Shown here one piece after another: positions 18,037-26,484 of a stretch of DNA of 64,000 nucleotides. Position 1 is the stretch's first letter, and each line of letters starts with the position of its first letter. The position numbers were made by a program, and so were the translations under genes. This DNA is from JACQFV01 sp964593585 (GTDB taxonomy: Bacteria > Zixibacteria > MSB-5A5 > WJJR01), in assembly GCA_964593585.1 (NCBI GenBank), contig CAZQIZ010000007.1:46575-110574 (forward strand), in the 5' to 3' direction. Below the pieces are notes generated by a model. It was given only the letters and a program-made list of their open reading frames with translations. It was not told the DNA's origin and searched no databases.

Positions 18037-20481
18037 CTACCGCAGCAGGACCAACTTCCGCATCACCACGCCGCGCGCGGTTTCCACCCGCGCGAAATAC
18101 ACCCCGCTGGCCAATTCTTCTCCCGCATCGTCGCGCGCATCAAACGTCAACCGCTGCGGTCCACTGGTCAATGCTCCGCGGTAGAGACCGCGCACCCGGC
18201 GTCCGAGAATGTCATACACATCGATCCGGACATCCCCTTCCACCGGCATAGCCAACAGGAGCACCGTCGCATCATTGAACGGATTCGGGTAGTTCGACAG
18301 CGCCAAATACTCCGATGGCACCCCATCTTCATCATCAAAGACATCCGAGACAATCGAAAACGGGAGGGTGTCCACCCAGACACGGTCCCCGGCACGCGCG
18401 GCGGTCAAAGTCGCCGCTTCGGCATACGGCAACGACACCTCGACGGCCAGCGTCCCATCCGCGCCGGTCTCGCCCAGCCACCATACACTGTCGCCGATGG
18501 AAAGCGCGATCGCCACACCCGCCGCGGCGGCGCCGTCACTCGTGGCATACAGATTCCAGCGGTTGACGCCGGCGGAGAAATTCGACGGCGCCACCACCTG
18601 CAACGCGCCCGGCGCCGATGTCCACACCGGCATCTCCGGATCGCCATACAGATTGTTGCCGAAGACCAGATCGCGCATGGACCCATACGCCAGTTTCGCC
18701 AGGGTCTGGTAGACGCCGACATGATTGGGTATCTGCGGGTCGGCGACACGTTCGTGAAACGCCCGGATCAATTTGTAGGAACTGGCCACCCAGCCCCAGC
18801 GCGACTGCCCGACAAAGGCCGCGGCCCCGCCCACCGGCATCAGCAGCAGCTTCTCCGCCATCGATTCGCCGACCGCAAAGGAAAAAGGCGGGCTGTCCAG
18901 ATCGAATCCCCCTTGGTCGCAGGCGGCCGAAAGATGGATGCCGGGTGTCGGTTTCGGCGCAACCAGATTGAGATACCCATTGTCATCGCCGCCGGGGCCA
19001 TTGGAGAAGACCTGCGCCCGCGGCCAGTTGTTGATTCCGGCCGAGCGCACCACAAACGCATCGGCGCGTCCATGGGCGAAGTAGTTGACCCAGCCGAACC
19101 CGCTGCACAATGCATCCTCAAACGTGGGCCCGTCGGGATAGGAGGGGGCGGGGTCGCTTCCCGATGGCGCTTCGATCATGGTCGACAGGTCATGCGCCAG
19201 CGTCGGCAGCATTGCTGCCGCCACCAATCCGTGCTGGCCGATCCCGCCATCCCAGTCACGGAACTGGTCGGTCGACACCGACAACGCCCGCACGAGGTAA
19301 TCGCCATCCTCCGGTCCGCGCTCGTAGGCGATGATCTTGCGGACCGCCGCCTCGGCCTCGGCCGCCGTCGAGTAGGGGAGACGGCCCACGTACAGCTCCG
19401 GATAAATCTCCGCCCGATCATCAAAGAATTCCCCGAAGATGCCATCGCCGTCGACATCCCACTCGCCGTCCAACTCGCCGAAATACAGATCGCAGACCTG
19501 CAGCTTGTATGGATCGCCGTCGAAATCGGGAATGTCGGCGTAGGCGTACCGCACCGGCGCGGCCGTCTCATCCCCGCCGATCACCGCCCAGCGCAGCCCC
19601 GCCGCATACGCCGCCTTCAGGTATTCACGCACCGCCGCCGCCGCATCCGTGCCGGGATACTGCGCCGTCACCGCCTCGATCGTCGCGATGCCTGAACGGA
19701 TTCTCCGCGCGCCTCTCCAGCGCGCCAGTGGACGCACCGCCTCGACAAACGCGGAGGCGGTGATGATCACATGCTCGATCCCCAGCGGCGCGCCGGTTTC
19801 GATGACATGCCAGGGCGTGTCTCCGAACGCAGGGGAGAGGCCGCCGCGACCCGGCGCGCTGAGCGCCTCACGAACAGTCTCGCCCAATGGATCTCCCACC
19901 GCCAGTGTCTCCGCCGGCCAGTCGCCGGGACCGGCGGCAACACCGTCCTCGATGGTGATGGTGGCGCGTCGTGCCACGATCAATCGCTGGCTTTCGGGCA
20001 GGTAAACCAGAGGACACCAGACCAGGCCGGTCAGGCCATGGCCGCTGAAATCGCCGCGATGGACCCGACGCCAGCCGATGCCGGGGAAGGGCTGAGCGCT
20101 CTGATAAATCTCCGGACTCGGCATCGCCGCCGGCGCGGGCGCGGCGGTGTCGCTGGTCATGACATCCGCCGGCCATGGCGCCAACGGCAATCCCAGAGCC
20201 ATTGTGTCTGCGACGAGGAATTCAAGATCCAGGACAGAGTCTGCGGCAATCGGCAGAGTCAATACAAGCCAGGGCAGACTGGGCTCGCCGGGCATACCGC
20301 GGACGCCATCCGGCGACTCGGGCAGCGTGGCAAACCCCGCCACGCTGCCGATGTCGCCAACTTCTATGTGGGTTGGAATTGGTAATTCGAAGGTGCGTGG
20401 CCGTGCCTGTGCCCATCCGCCCGATAGGCACATCACCACAAAGAACAAGACCCCCGCAATACCTCTGCGCCCGCGGACCAT
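18037..20481 (-). CDS. Secreted C25 (gingipain-family) cysteine peptidase with C-terminal sorting domain
   Basis: 814 residues, the only minus-strand gene. A signal peptide (GIAGVLFFVVMCLSGGWAQA) is followed by a propeptide-like region and the C25 core. The probable catalytic pair is His470 in VNYFAHGRADAF and Cys521 in HLSAACDQGGFD. Asp-rich stretches (VDGDGIFGEFFDDRAEIYPE) resemble calcium sites. The last 90 or so residues are a FlgD-Ig/T9SS type A-like domain with SNYPNPFNDATVLL, YDILGRRVRGLY and ELASGVYFARVE, predicting export across the outer membrane by a SprA-type system. GGAGGGGGAG precedes the ATG. It is divergent from mraZ across a 440-base gap. Whether it is active and self-processed cannot be seen. 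Confidence 0.85.
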   Translation of the reverse strand: MVRGRRGIAGVLFFVVMCLSGGWAQARPRTFELPIPTHIEVGDIGSVAGFATLPESPDGVRGMPGEPSLPWLVLTLPIAADSVLDLEFLVADTMALGLPLAPWPADVMTSDTAAPAPAAMPSPEIYQSAQPFPGIGWRRVHRGDFSGHGLTGLVWCPLVYLPESQRLIVARRATITIEDGVAAGPGDWPAETLAVGDPLGETVREALSAPGRGGLSPAFGDTPWHVIETGAPLGIEHVIITASAFVEAVRPLARWRGARRIRSGIATIEAVTAQYPGTDAAAAVREYLKAAYAAGLRWAVIGGDETAAPVRYAYADIPDFDGDPYKLQVCDLYFGELDGEWDVDGDGIFGEFFDDRAEIYPELYVGRLPYSTAAEAEAAVRKIIAYERGPEDGDYLVRALSVSTDQFRDWDGGIGQHGLVAAAMLPTLAHDLSTMIEAPSGSDPAPSYPDGPTFEDALCSGFGWVNYFAHGRADAFVVRSAGINNWPRAQVFSNGPGGDDNGYLNLVAPKPTPGIHLSAACDQGGFDLDSPPFSFAVGESMAEKLLLMPVGGAAAFVGQSRWGWVASSYKLIRAFHERVADPQIPNHVGVYQTLAKLAYGSMRDLVFGNNLYGDPEMPVWTSAPGALQVVAPSNFSAGVNRWNLYATSDGAAAAGVAIALSIGDSVWWLGETGADGTLAVEVSLPYAEAATLTAARAGDRVWVDTLPFSIVSDVFDDEDGVPSEYLALSNYPNPFNDATVLLLAMPVEGDVRIDVYDILGRRVRGLYRGALTSGPQRLTFDARDDAGEELASGVYFARVETARGVVMRKLVLLR

Positions 20482-20921
20482 CTCCCCCTCCGCCTCGCTC
20501 CCATCACCCCCCGTGATGGACAGTCATCGGACTTGGGCAAGCGGGGTGCCGGAACTGCCAGGACGCTGACATTTCAAGCGTCCGCTGCAAGTCATTGTAC
20601 TCTAGGTTGTTATCTGTCTCGAGAAATTTTACTGGCTGGCGATTTGTGCCGCTTGTAGACCAAATCTCCCCAACTCTATGGGTTTTGGGCCATAGTCTGG
20701 ATGACTGTCGCAACGTCCTCAGAGACAGCAACTTTTCTCTGCCAGGAAATCAAAATAGTACTTGCGTCGGTGGTGGGGGATGGCGTAAGATGGCACAGGA
20801 GGGCAGAGATCTTCTGCCGGATCGGCCGCTGTTGAACAAGACAAGTTGTTGATCCGCTTTGTATTATAAGTGTCTGGCGGATCTTGCAGTGGGGTGGGTC
20901 GTCCTCCTTTGGTGGCATCAG
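20482..20921. promoter_or_regulatory. Divergent intergenic region upstream of the C25 gene and of mraZ
   Basis: 440 bases, visibly poorer in GC than the genes on either side, as expected for a control region. It contains the MraZ box array at 20771-20805. A TATTAT (20862-20867) is a possible -10 element but no -35 element at proper spacing convinces me. Small open frames here (such as 20595-20852) have unlikely composition and no ribosome binding site. Confidence 0.5.
20771..20805 (+). promoter_or_regulatory. MraZ box array upstream of the dcw cluster
   Basis: TGGTGGGGGA TGGCGTAAGA TGGCACAGGA GGGC: TGG-type units start at 20771, 20781, 20791 and 20801 with an exact 10-base period. GATGGC at 20779, GATGGC at 20789 and GAGGGC at 20799 make the repeat clear. 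MraZ of E. coli is known to bind TGGG-type repeats at 10-bp spacing ahead of its own gene. The array is 120 bases before mraZ, so the cluster is probably self-repressed. Confidence 0.7.
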
Positions 20922-21416
20922 ATGGCAGAGAACCAGTCCAAAATCTTCCCGACCGGGTTCTTCGGTTCCCACGACGGCCGTGTCGATGACAAGGGCCGTG
21001 TCGCGCTGCCGACCAGCATACGCAATCAAGCCACCGGCGATTTGTCGCTGCAGTTTTACTACGTCACTCCGCGCGCGCATCTGCGCATAGTCTCGCTGGC
21101 CGAATGGCGGCGCATGCAGTCCCGCTTCGAGGAATACGGATACGGCAACACCCATGTCGAAACATTCACGACGTTGATGATGGATTACTCCGGCCCGGCG
21201 GCCCTCGACACTCAGGGTCGTCTGCTTATCAAGGCCCGCGATCTCGAGCTCATCGGCGTCGATCCCAAACATCGCGATGTGCGCATCGCCGGCAGCGGCG
21301 GCGTCATCAATATCTGGGAGAAGGGCCGCATCGAGGCGTTCAAGGGGGGCGAACGCCTCGTGCTCAATGAAACCTTTCGTCAGTACCTGGAGGCAGCGTC
21401 GCAATTGACTCTCTAA
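20922..21416 (+). CDS. mraZ: Transcriptional regulator MraZ
   Basis: 164 residues, slightly longer than the usual 143-150. Two AbrB-like SpoVT half-folds are visible: FFGSHDGRVDDKGRVALPTSIR (about 10-31) and TLMMDYSGPAALDTQGRLLIKARDLEL (about 75-101). Each contains the family DxKGR- or DxQGR-type loop that contacts DNA. MraZ forms an octameric ring that represses the dcw promoter. The start at 20922 is chosen because the family N-terminus FPTGFFGSHDGRVD follows at once. An in-frame start at 20859 would add a hydrophobic tail unlike MraZ. The ribosome binding site is weak. Confidence 0.93.
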   Translation: MAENQSKIFPTGFFGSHDGRVDDKGRVALPTSIRNQATGDLSLQFYYVTPRAHLRIVSLAEWRRMQSRFEEYGYGNTHVETFTTLMMDYSGPAALDTQGRLLIKARDLELIGVDPKHRDVRIAGSGGVINIWEKGRIEAFKGGERLVLNETFRQYLEAASQLTL

Positions 21417-21431
21417 GAGGGCAGGGCAGGG

Positions 21432-22396
21432 ATGATCAGTCGGGGACGGGCCACCGGCCCGTCCTCGCCGATCAGGTCGCGGATGCGCTGATCACGGATC
21501 GATCCGGCATCTACCTCGATGGCACCGTCGGCGGAGGAGGGCACGCCGAAGTGATTCTCGGGAAACTGACCACACACGCGCGCTACATCGGGCTGGACCG
21601 CGACGCCGAGGCGATCGCGCGGTCGCGCGCCCGTCTGGAGCCCTTCGGCAGCCGGGTGACGATCATTCACGCCGACTACCGCGATCTGGCGCGCATTCTC
21701 CACGATCTTGGCATCGCCGAAATCCACGGCGCCCTGCTCGATCTCGGGCTCTCGTCGCTGCAACTCGACAACCCCGAGCGCGGCTTCGCCTATCGTCTGG
21801 CCGGCCCGCTCGATCTGCGCTTCGACACCTCGACCGGCCCGACCGCCGCCGCCTGGCTGGCCGACGCCGACGAGGCCACCATCGCCGAGGCGCTGCGAAC
21901 CTACGGCGAGGAGCGCCACGCCCGCAGGATCGCCCGGCTGATCATCGCCCAAAAATCGCGTGGGCTGCCCATCCTGACCACCGGCGATCTGGTCGCGCTG
22001 ATCCGGCAGGCGGTCGGCGCGCACGGCCCGGAACTGGGACGCTCCGCCGCGCGGGTCTTCCAGGCGCTGCGCATCGCCGTCAACGATGAGCTGGCCGCCA
22101 TCCCGAAGGCGCTGACCAACGCGGTCGATCATCTCGCCGATGGCGGGCGGCTGGTCGTCATCGCCTACCATTCGCTGGAGGATCGCATCGTCAAAGACTT
22201 CATGCGCGAAGCCGCGCGCGAATGCGCCTGTCCGAAGATGTACCCGCAGTGCGTCTGCGGCGCCGATCCCAAGGGGATCCTGCCGCTGCGCCGCGCGCTG
22301 CGTCCTTCCGCTGACGAGATCAAGACCAACCCGCGCGCCAAAGCCGCGAAACTGCGCCTCTTCGAGCGGCGCCGTCGTCTGGGGGGCAGACGATGA
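21432..22396 (+). CDS. rsmH: 16S rRNA (cytosine(1402)-N(4))-methyltransferase, start region out of frame
   Basis: SAM-dependent methyltransferase of the decoding site of 16S rRNA (MraW). Family motifs are intact: HRPVLADQVADALI, the SAM loop YLDGTVGGGGHAEVIL, GALLDLGLSSLQLD and ALRIAVNDELAAI, ending with NPRAKAAKLRLFERRRR. Odd point: the true frame is open from 21371 yet has no ATG, GTG or TTG before the GTG at 21551, which lies after the SAM loop. A well placed ATG with GAGGGCAGGG before it is at 21432, but one frame off. One extra G in GGGG (21442-21445) would give M-I-S-R-G-T-G-H-R-P-V-L, a normal RsmH start. The alternative is an ATT start at 21404 with GGAGG 10 bases before. The given span assumes the one-base indel. 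Confidence 0.85.
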
Positions 22397-22710
22397 GCCG
22401 CGGCGTTGTTTCGCTGGCGCGCAAGGTGCGCCCGGCCTGGTGGGTCCTGCTCTTCTGCGTTGCCACGGCGGGCGTGTGGCAGCGCTATGAAGTGGTCCGC
22501 ATGGCACGGACCATCGAGCTGACGCAGGGGCGCATCACCGTGCTCCGGCGTCTGCACGCGTCGCTGTCGGCCGACTGCTCACGCCTGGCCGCGCGCGAGC
22601 GGATTGAGGCCATCGCGGTCAAGCAGTTGGGGATGTCGCCAACGACTCGGGCGCAGAAACGGACACTTCTAATCGACACGTCCGTCGCCGCCTATGCCGC
22701 TGGTGAATAG
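22393..22710 (+). CDS. ftsL: Cell division protein FtsL-like
   Basis: 105 residues. A short basic N-terminus and a single membrane helix (PAWWVLLFCVATAGVW, about 14-30) are followed by a periplasmic coiled-coil segment (about 32-75) and RIEAIAVKQLGM, the leucine-zipper end typical of FtsL. The family is poorly conserved, so the call rests on size, topology and position between rsmH and ftsI. FtsL joins FtsB and FtsQ to activate FtsW-FtsI at the septum. ATG overlaps the rsmH stop (ATGA). Confidence 0.8.
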   Translation: MSRGVVSLARKVRPAWWVLLFCVATAGVWQRYEVVRMARTIELTQGRITVLRRLHASLSADCSRLAARERIEAIAVKQLGMSPTTRAQKRTLLIDTSVAAYAAGE

Positions 22711-22797
22711 GACGGAACCGTTGGGACCGGGGGGTACCAACACACGGAGGCGCGGGGCCCGAAACCGGAAACGGTGCACGGCCGCGAGGGAACGCTG

Positions 22798-24864
22798 ATG
22801 AACGGGATGGAAGGAACACGCCGGGCACGGTTGGCGGTGACGTTCGCGAAACGCCGCCAGGTGCTCCTGCTTCTGGCCGTTGTCATCTGGGGGGCGGTTT
22901 GGGCCCGCGCCATCCAATTGCAGTTGGTCGCCGACGATCAACTGCGCGATCTGGCCTACAGCCAGAGCAACCGCCGTATCTCCCTGCCGGCTCCGCGCGG
23001 CGAGATCCTCGACCGCGAAGGACGCCTGCTGGCCATCAACAACGCCGTCCGCTCCTACTTCTCCTACCCGGACAGTCTGCAGCCGGCGCATGTTCTGGCC
23101 GAGCGCTTCGGTCCGCTGCGCGGCATGTCGATCCATGCCGTCGCGCGCGAATTCAGCGAGCGCGCCAACCGCTTCACCTGGATGATCCGCCGCTGCGACA
23201 CCGATCTGGCCGAGCGGATCGACAGCTGGCAGTTGCCGGGCGTGTTCGGCACCTGGGAATTTCAACGCGTCTACCCGCACGCCATGCCCGGTTTCGCCGG
23301 GCCGCTGGGCTTTGTCAATGACACGATGGGTGGTGGCGCCGGACTCGAGAAGTATTACGACGAGGTCTTACGCGGCAAGGACGGCGAGGGTGTCTTTGTC
23401 GCCGACGCCACCGGACGTCGTTTCAACATCACGCCCAACGAGGGCCGCCGGCCCGAACCCGGCGCCAACCTGCGGCTGACCATCGACGCCCGCTGGCAGT
23501 CGATCCTCGGCGAGGAAGTCGCCCACGCCGTCGACACCTTCCACGCCAAAAGCGGCATGGGTCTGATCATGGACCCGCACACCGGCGGCATCATCGCCAT
23601 GGTCGATGTCGACCCCGGACGCCCGGCCAACCGGCCCATCCTCAAAAGCCGCCTGGTCTCCGATGTCTTTGAGCCGGGCTCGACTTTCAAGCTGATCACC
23701 TTCGCCGGCGCGCTCGCCGATGGCGTTGTGACTCTGCGCCGCTACTTCGACGGCAACATGGGTGTCGGCCTGTTCTCCGGACGCCCCATCCGCGACGACA
23801 AACGCCATGGCGTCATCTCGGTTGAGGAAGCGTTTGTTCTCTCTTCGAACATCGTCACCGGACGGATCGCCAATCTGATGGAAGACGGCCGTCTCGACTT
23901 CTGGGTCCGCCGTTTCGGATTCGGCCAGCGCACCGGGATCGATTTTCCCGGCGAGTCTCCGGGACGCATCGCCCAGCAGCAAAACTCCGAATTCAACATC
24001 GCCCAGCGCTCCTTCGGGCATGGCATTGCGGTGACGCCGTTGCAATTGGCCGCCGCCTACTCGGTCATCGCCAACGGCGGCTACCTGATCAAGCCGCACC
24101 TGGTCGAGGCGATTGAACACGCCGACGGCACCGTCGAGCGCATCCCGGTGCAGGGCGAACGCATCCTGCCGCCCGAAGTCGCCCATCTCATGCAGCGCCT
24201 GGCCCGCGGCGTGGTCGAACGCGGCACCGGCAAATACATCTATGATTCGCTCTTCCTGTTCGCCGGCAAGACCGGCACCGCCGAAAAGCCCGATCCGGCG
24301 ACCGGCACTTACAACAAGAACAAGTATATCGCCTCGTTCATCGGCTTCTACCCGGCCGACAACCCGCGCATCGTCGGGCTGGTCATTCTTGATGAGCCGG
24401 AACCAATCCACTACGGCGGCCTGACCGCCGCGCCGACTCTGCTGAACGTCGTGCGTCGTGCCGCCTCCTCCGGCGATGTGCCCGGCACCCGCTTTGCCGC
24501 TCCGGATGAACCGCCGGCCCGTCAACTCGACTGGGCCGACCGGTTGCTTGAGTTTGTCGGACCGCTCATTACTCCCGGTCCGCTTGAGGCGCATGCCTGG
24601 CCATCTGACAGTCTGAAAAATGTCGACGATACCTGGGAATCCGAATTGCCGCCCGGGTGTGTAAGCGGCTGGGATCGTTTGATGGGACACGCCGCCAAGG
24701 TGCGCGCCGAGAAGGAACTGGCGCCGCCGGCATCCGCGCCCGCCGTGACAACGCCCGTGGTCGAGCAGCAACACGCCGATTCGCTGTCCCGGCCGATTGC
24801 CGCCACACCGTCCGCGGATGATGCCGGCTGGGCCGCCGCCGAAAGCGAGGATGAGCGTCCGTGA
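22798..24864 (+). CDS. ftsI: Division-specific peptidoglycan transpeptidase (class B PBP)
   Basis: 688 residues. One N-terminal membrane anchor (VLLLLAVVIWGAVWARAIQL) is followed by the pedestal domain with RRISLPAPRGEILDREGRLLAINN. The transpeptidase domain has all three active-site motifs: Ser295-x-x-Lys298 (EPGSTFKLITF), Ser349-Ser-Asn351 (LSSNIVTG) and Lys491-Thr-Gly (GKTGTAEK). It cross-links septal peptidoglycan in the periplasm with FtsW. No PASTA domain; instead a Pro/Ala-rich tail of about 100 residues follows. Start 22798 is favoured by GAGGGA a few bases upstream; a GTG at 22774 would add 8 residues. The stop overlaps the murE start. Confidence 0.94.
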   Translation: MNGMEGTRRARLAVTFAKRRQVLLLLAVVIWGAVWARAIQLQLVADDQLRDLAYSQSNRRISLPAPRGEILDREGRLLAINNAVRSYFSYPDSLQPAHVLAERFGPLRGMSIHAVAREFSERANRFTWMIRRCDTDLAERIDSWQLPGVFGTWEFQRVYPHAMPGFAGPLGFVNDTMGGGAGLEKYYDEVLRGKDGEGVFVADATGRRFNITPNEGRRPEPGANLRLTIDARWQSILGEEVAHAVDTFHAKSGMGLIMDPHTGGIIAMVDVDPGRPANRPILKSRLVSDVFEPGSTFKLITFAGALADGVVTLRRYFDGNMGVGLFSGRPIRDDKRHGVISVEEAFVLSSNIVTGRIANLMEDGRLDFWVRRFGFGQRTGIDFPGESPGRIAQQQNSEFNIAQRSFGHGIAVTPLQLAAAYSVIANGGYLIKPHLVEAIEHADGTVERIPVQGERILPPEVAHLMQRLARGVVERGTGKYIYDSLFLFAGKTGTAEKPDPATGTYNKNKYIASFIGFYPADNPRIVGLVILDEPEPIHYGGLTAAPTLLNVVRRAASSGDVPGTRFAAPDEPPARQLDWADRLLEFVGPLITPGPLEAHAWPSDSLKNVDDTWESELPPGCVSGWDRLMGHAAKVRAEKELAPPASAPAVTTPVVEQQHADSLSRPIAATPSADDAGWAAAESEDERP

Positions 24865-26396
24865 CGACGATGCCGCGCGCCATGACTGCCGCACCCACAC
24901 GCACCCTTTCGGAGCTCCTGCCGGAGCGCACGATCACGCGTGACGCCGCCATCAGCGGCCTCTGCTATGATTCCCGGCGGGTCCGTCCCGGCGATCTGTT
25001 CTTCGCCCTCCATGGCGAGAAGACCGATGGCGCCCAGTTTATCGCGCAGGCGATCGCCAATGGCGCATCCGCCGTGGTCACCGGCGCGCCGGTCGATGCC
25101 GCCGTTCCGGTGATCGTCGATCCCAGTCCGCGACGCCTGATGGCCGACATCTCGCACCGCTTTTATAACCACCCCGACCGCAGCATCGATCTGGTCGGCG
25201 TGGTCGGCACCAACGGCAAGTCCACCGTCGCCGCCGGACTGCAGACGGTTTGGGAGACCGCCGGCGTCAAGGCGGGGCTGTTCGGCACGTTGCACTATCG
25301 CTGGGGCGATTTCTCGGAGCCCGCCGCGCGCACCACGCCCGAAGCCCCCGATCTCGACCGTCTGCTGGCGCGCATGCGCGACGATGGCGTCAAGCGCGCC
25401 GTCATGGAAGTCTCCTCCCATGCGCTCATTCTCGACCGGGTCTGGGGACTGCGCTACAAGGGCGGGATCTTCACCAACATCACGCGCGATCACCTCGACT
25501 TCCACAAGACGTTCGAGAACTACCGCGATGCCAAGCGCCTCTTCTTCGAGCGGCTGACCGCGCCCGGATCGTTCGCCGCGATCAACATCGAAGACCCGAA
25601 CCACCCGCACTTCGTCGCCGCCTGCCCGCAGGCGCGCCTGATTCGTTACTCCGGCTCCGGCGAAGAGGTGGATGTGCGCCTGGCGATCGTCACTCATGAT
25701 CTCGATGGCACTCATGGCCGCCTGTTGATCGACCGCCGCTCCTGGCCGTTTCACACCCGCCTCTGGGGACGCTTCAATCACGCCAACCTCGCCGCCATCG
25801 CCGCGGGGGCGTATGGCTCCGGCGTGGACGGCGACCTGATTGCACGCGGCATCTCGAGTTTCCCTGGCATCATGGGCCGCGCCGAACGCGTGCCGACCGG
25901 CGCGCCGTTCCATGTCTTTGTCGATTACGCCCACACCCCCGATGCGCTGGAGGCTGTGCTCTCGGCCGCGCGTCCGCTGGTGCGCGGCAAACTGATCGCG
26001 CTCTTCGGCTGCGGCGGCGACCGCGATCGCGGCAAACGCCCCGAAATGGCGCAGGCCGTCGCCCGCTGGGCCGATGAAATCATCCTGACCTCCGACAATC
26101 CGCGCAGCGAGAATCCCGCCGCAATCATCGAAGAGGTCAAGCAGGGGTTCACACCCGAACAACTGACACGGCACGTCTGGACCGATCCCGACCGCGCCCG
26201 CGCCATCCATCATGCGATCACCGTCGCGCGCGCCGGCGATGCGGTCTTTCTCTGTGGCAAGGGCCACGAAGACTATCAGGAGATTCAGGGCGTTCGCACC
26301 CACTTCCTTGATCATGAAGTGGCGGCGCGGGCGCTGGCGGCGGCAGGGTACCCGCCGGCAAAGGGACCGACTCCTCCCGGGGGGGATGGGAGTTGA
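24861..26396 (+). CDS. murE: UDP-MurNAc-L-Ala-D-Glu:meso-diaminopimelate ligase
   Basis: 511 residues of the Mur ligase family; adds the third stem-peptide residue in the cytoplasm. N-terminal uridine-binding domain with CYDSRRVRPGDLFFALHGEKTDG, P-loop GVVGTNGKSTVAAG near residue 114, HEVSSHAL-type motif VMEVSSHALILDRV, the middle domain to about 340, and the C-terminal domain with VDYAHTPDALEAVL. TSDNPRSENP near 413 is the DNPR motif that selects meso-DAP over lysine. The GTG at 24861 overlaps the ftsI stop (GTGA); an ATG three codons later is possible. It is followed by a strong hairpin before murF. Confidence 0.96.
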   Translation: MTTMPRAMTAAPTRTLSELLPERTITRDAAISGLCYDSRRVRPGDLFFALHGEKTDGAQFIAQAIANGASAVVTGAPVDAAVPVIVDPSPRRLMADISHRFYNHPDRSIDLVGVVGTNGKSTVAAGLQTVWETAGVKAGLFGTLHYRWGDFSEPAARTTPEAPDLDRLLARMRDDGVKRAVMEVSSHALILDRVWGLRYKGGIFTNITRDHLDFHKTFENYRDAKRLFFERLTAPGSFAAINIEDPNHPHFVAACPQARLIRYSGSGEEVDVRLAIVTHDLDGTHGRLLIDRRSWPFHTRLWGRFNHANLAAIAAGAYGSGVDGDLIARGISSFPGIMGRAERVPTGAPFHVFVDYAHTPDALEAVLSAARPLVRGKLIALFGCGGDRDRGKRPEMAQAVARWADEIILTSDNPRSENPAAIIEEVKQGFTPEQLTRHVWTDPDRARAIHHAITVARAGDAVFLCGKGHEDYQEIQGVRTHFLDHEVAARALAAAGYPPAKGPTPPGGDGS

Positions 26397-26404
26397 ACCC
26401 GCGG

Positions 26405-26434
26405 GGCCGTGAGCTCAGGGGGGAGCTCACGGCC
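26405..26434. promoter_or_regulatory. Perfect 12-bp hairpin between murE and murF
   Basis: GGCCGTGAGCTC and GAGCTCACGGCC pair perfectly around AGGGGG. It begins 9 bases after the murE stop, in the largest gap of the ftsI-murF part of the cluster. There is no T-run after it on either strand, so it is more likely a processing, attenuation or mRNA-stability site than a full terminator. Confidence 0.55.
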
Positions 26435-26484
26435 TCGAGCATTCGATCTTTGACAGCGGCGCCGGCGGCGCCAACCGGGATACC

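Noticed and set aside
18004..19695. 563-codon plus-strand frame opposite the C25 peptidase gene
   Set aside because: The translation is Arg/His-rich and matches nothing; the minus-strand frame has a signal peptide, catalytic motifs and a sorting domain.
20595..20852. 85-codon frame in the mraZ upstream region
   Set aside because: It covers the MraZ boxes, has no ribosome binding site and its composition is unlike neighbouring genes.
24522..26315. 597-codon minus-strand frame opposite ftsI and murE
   Set aside because: Shadow of two well supported genes; the Gly/Arg/Asp-rich translation has no recognisable domain.
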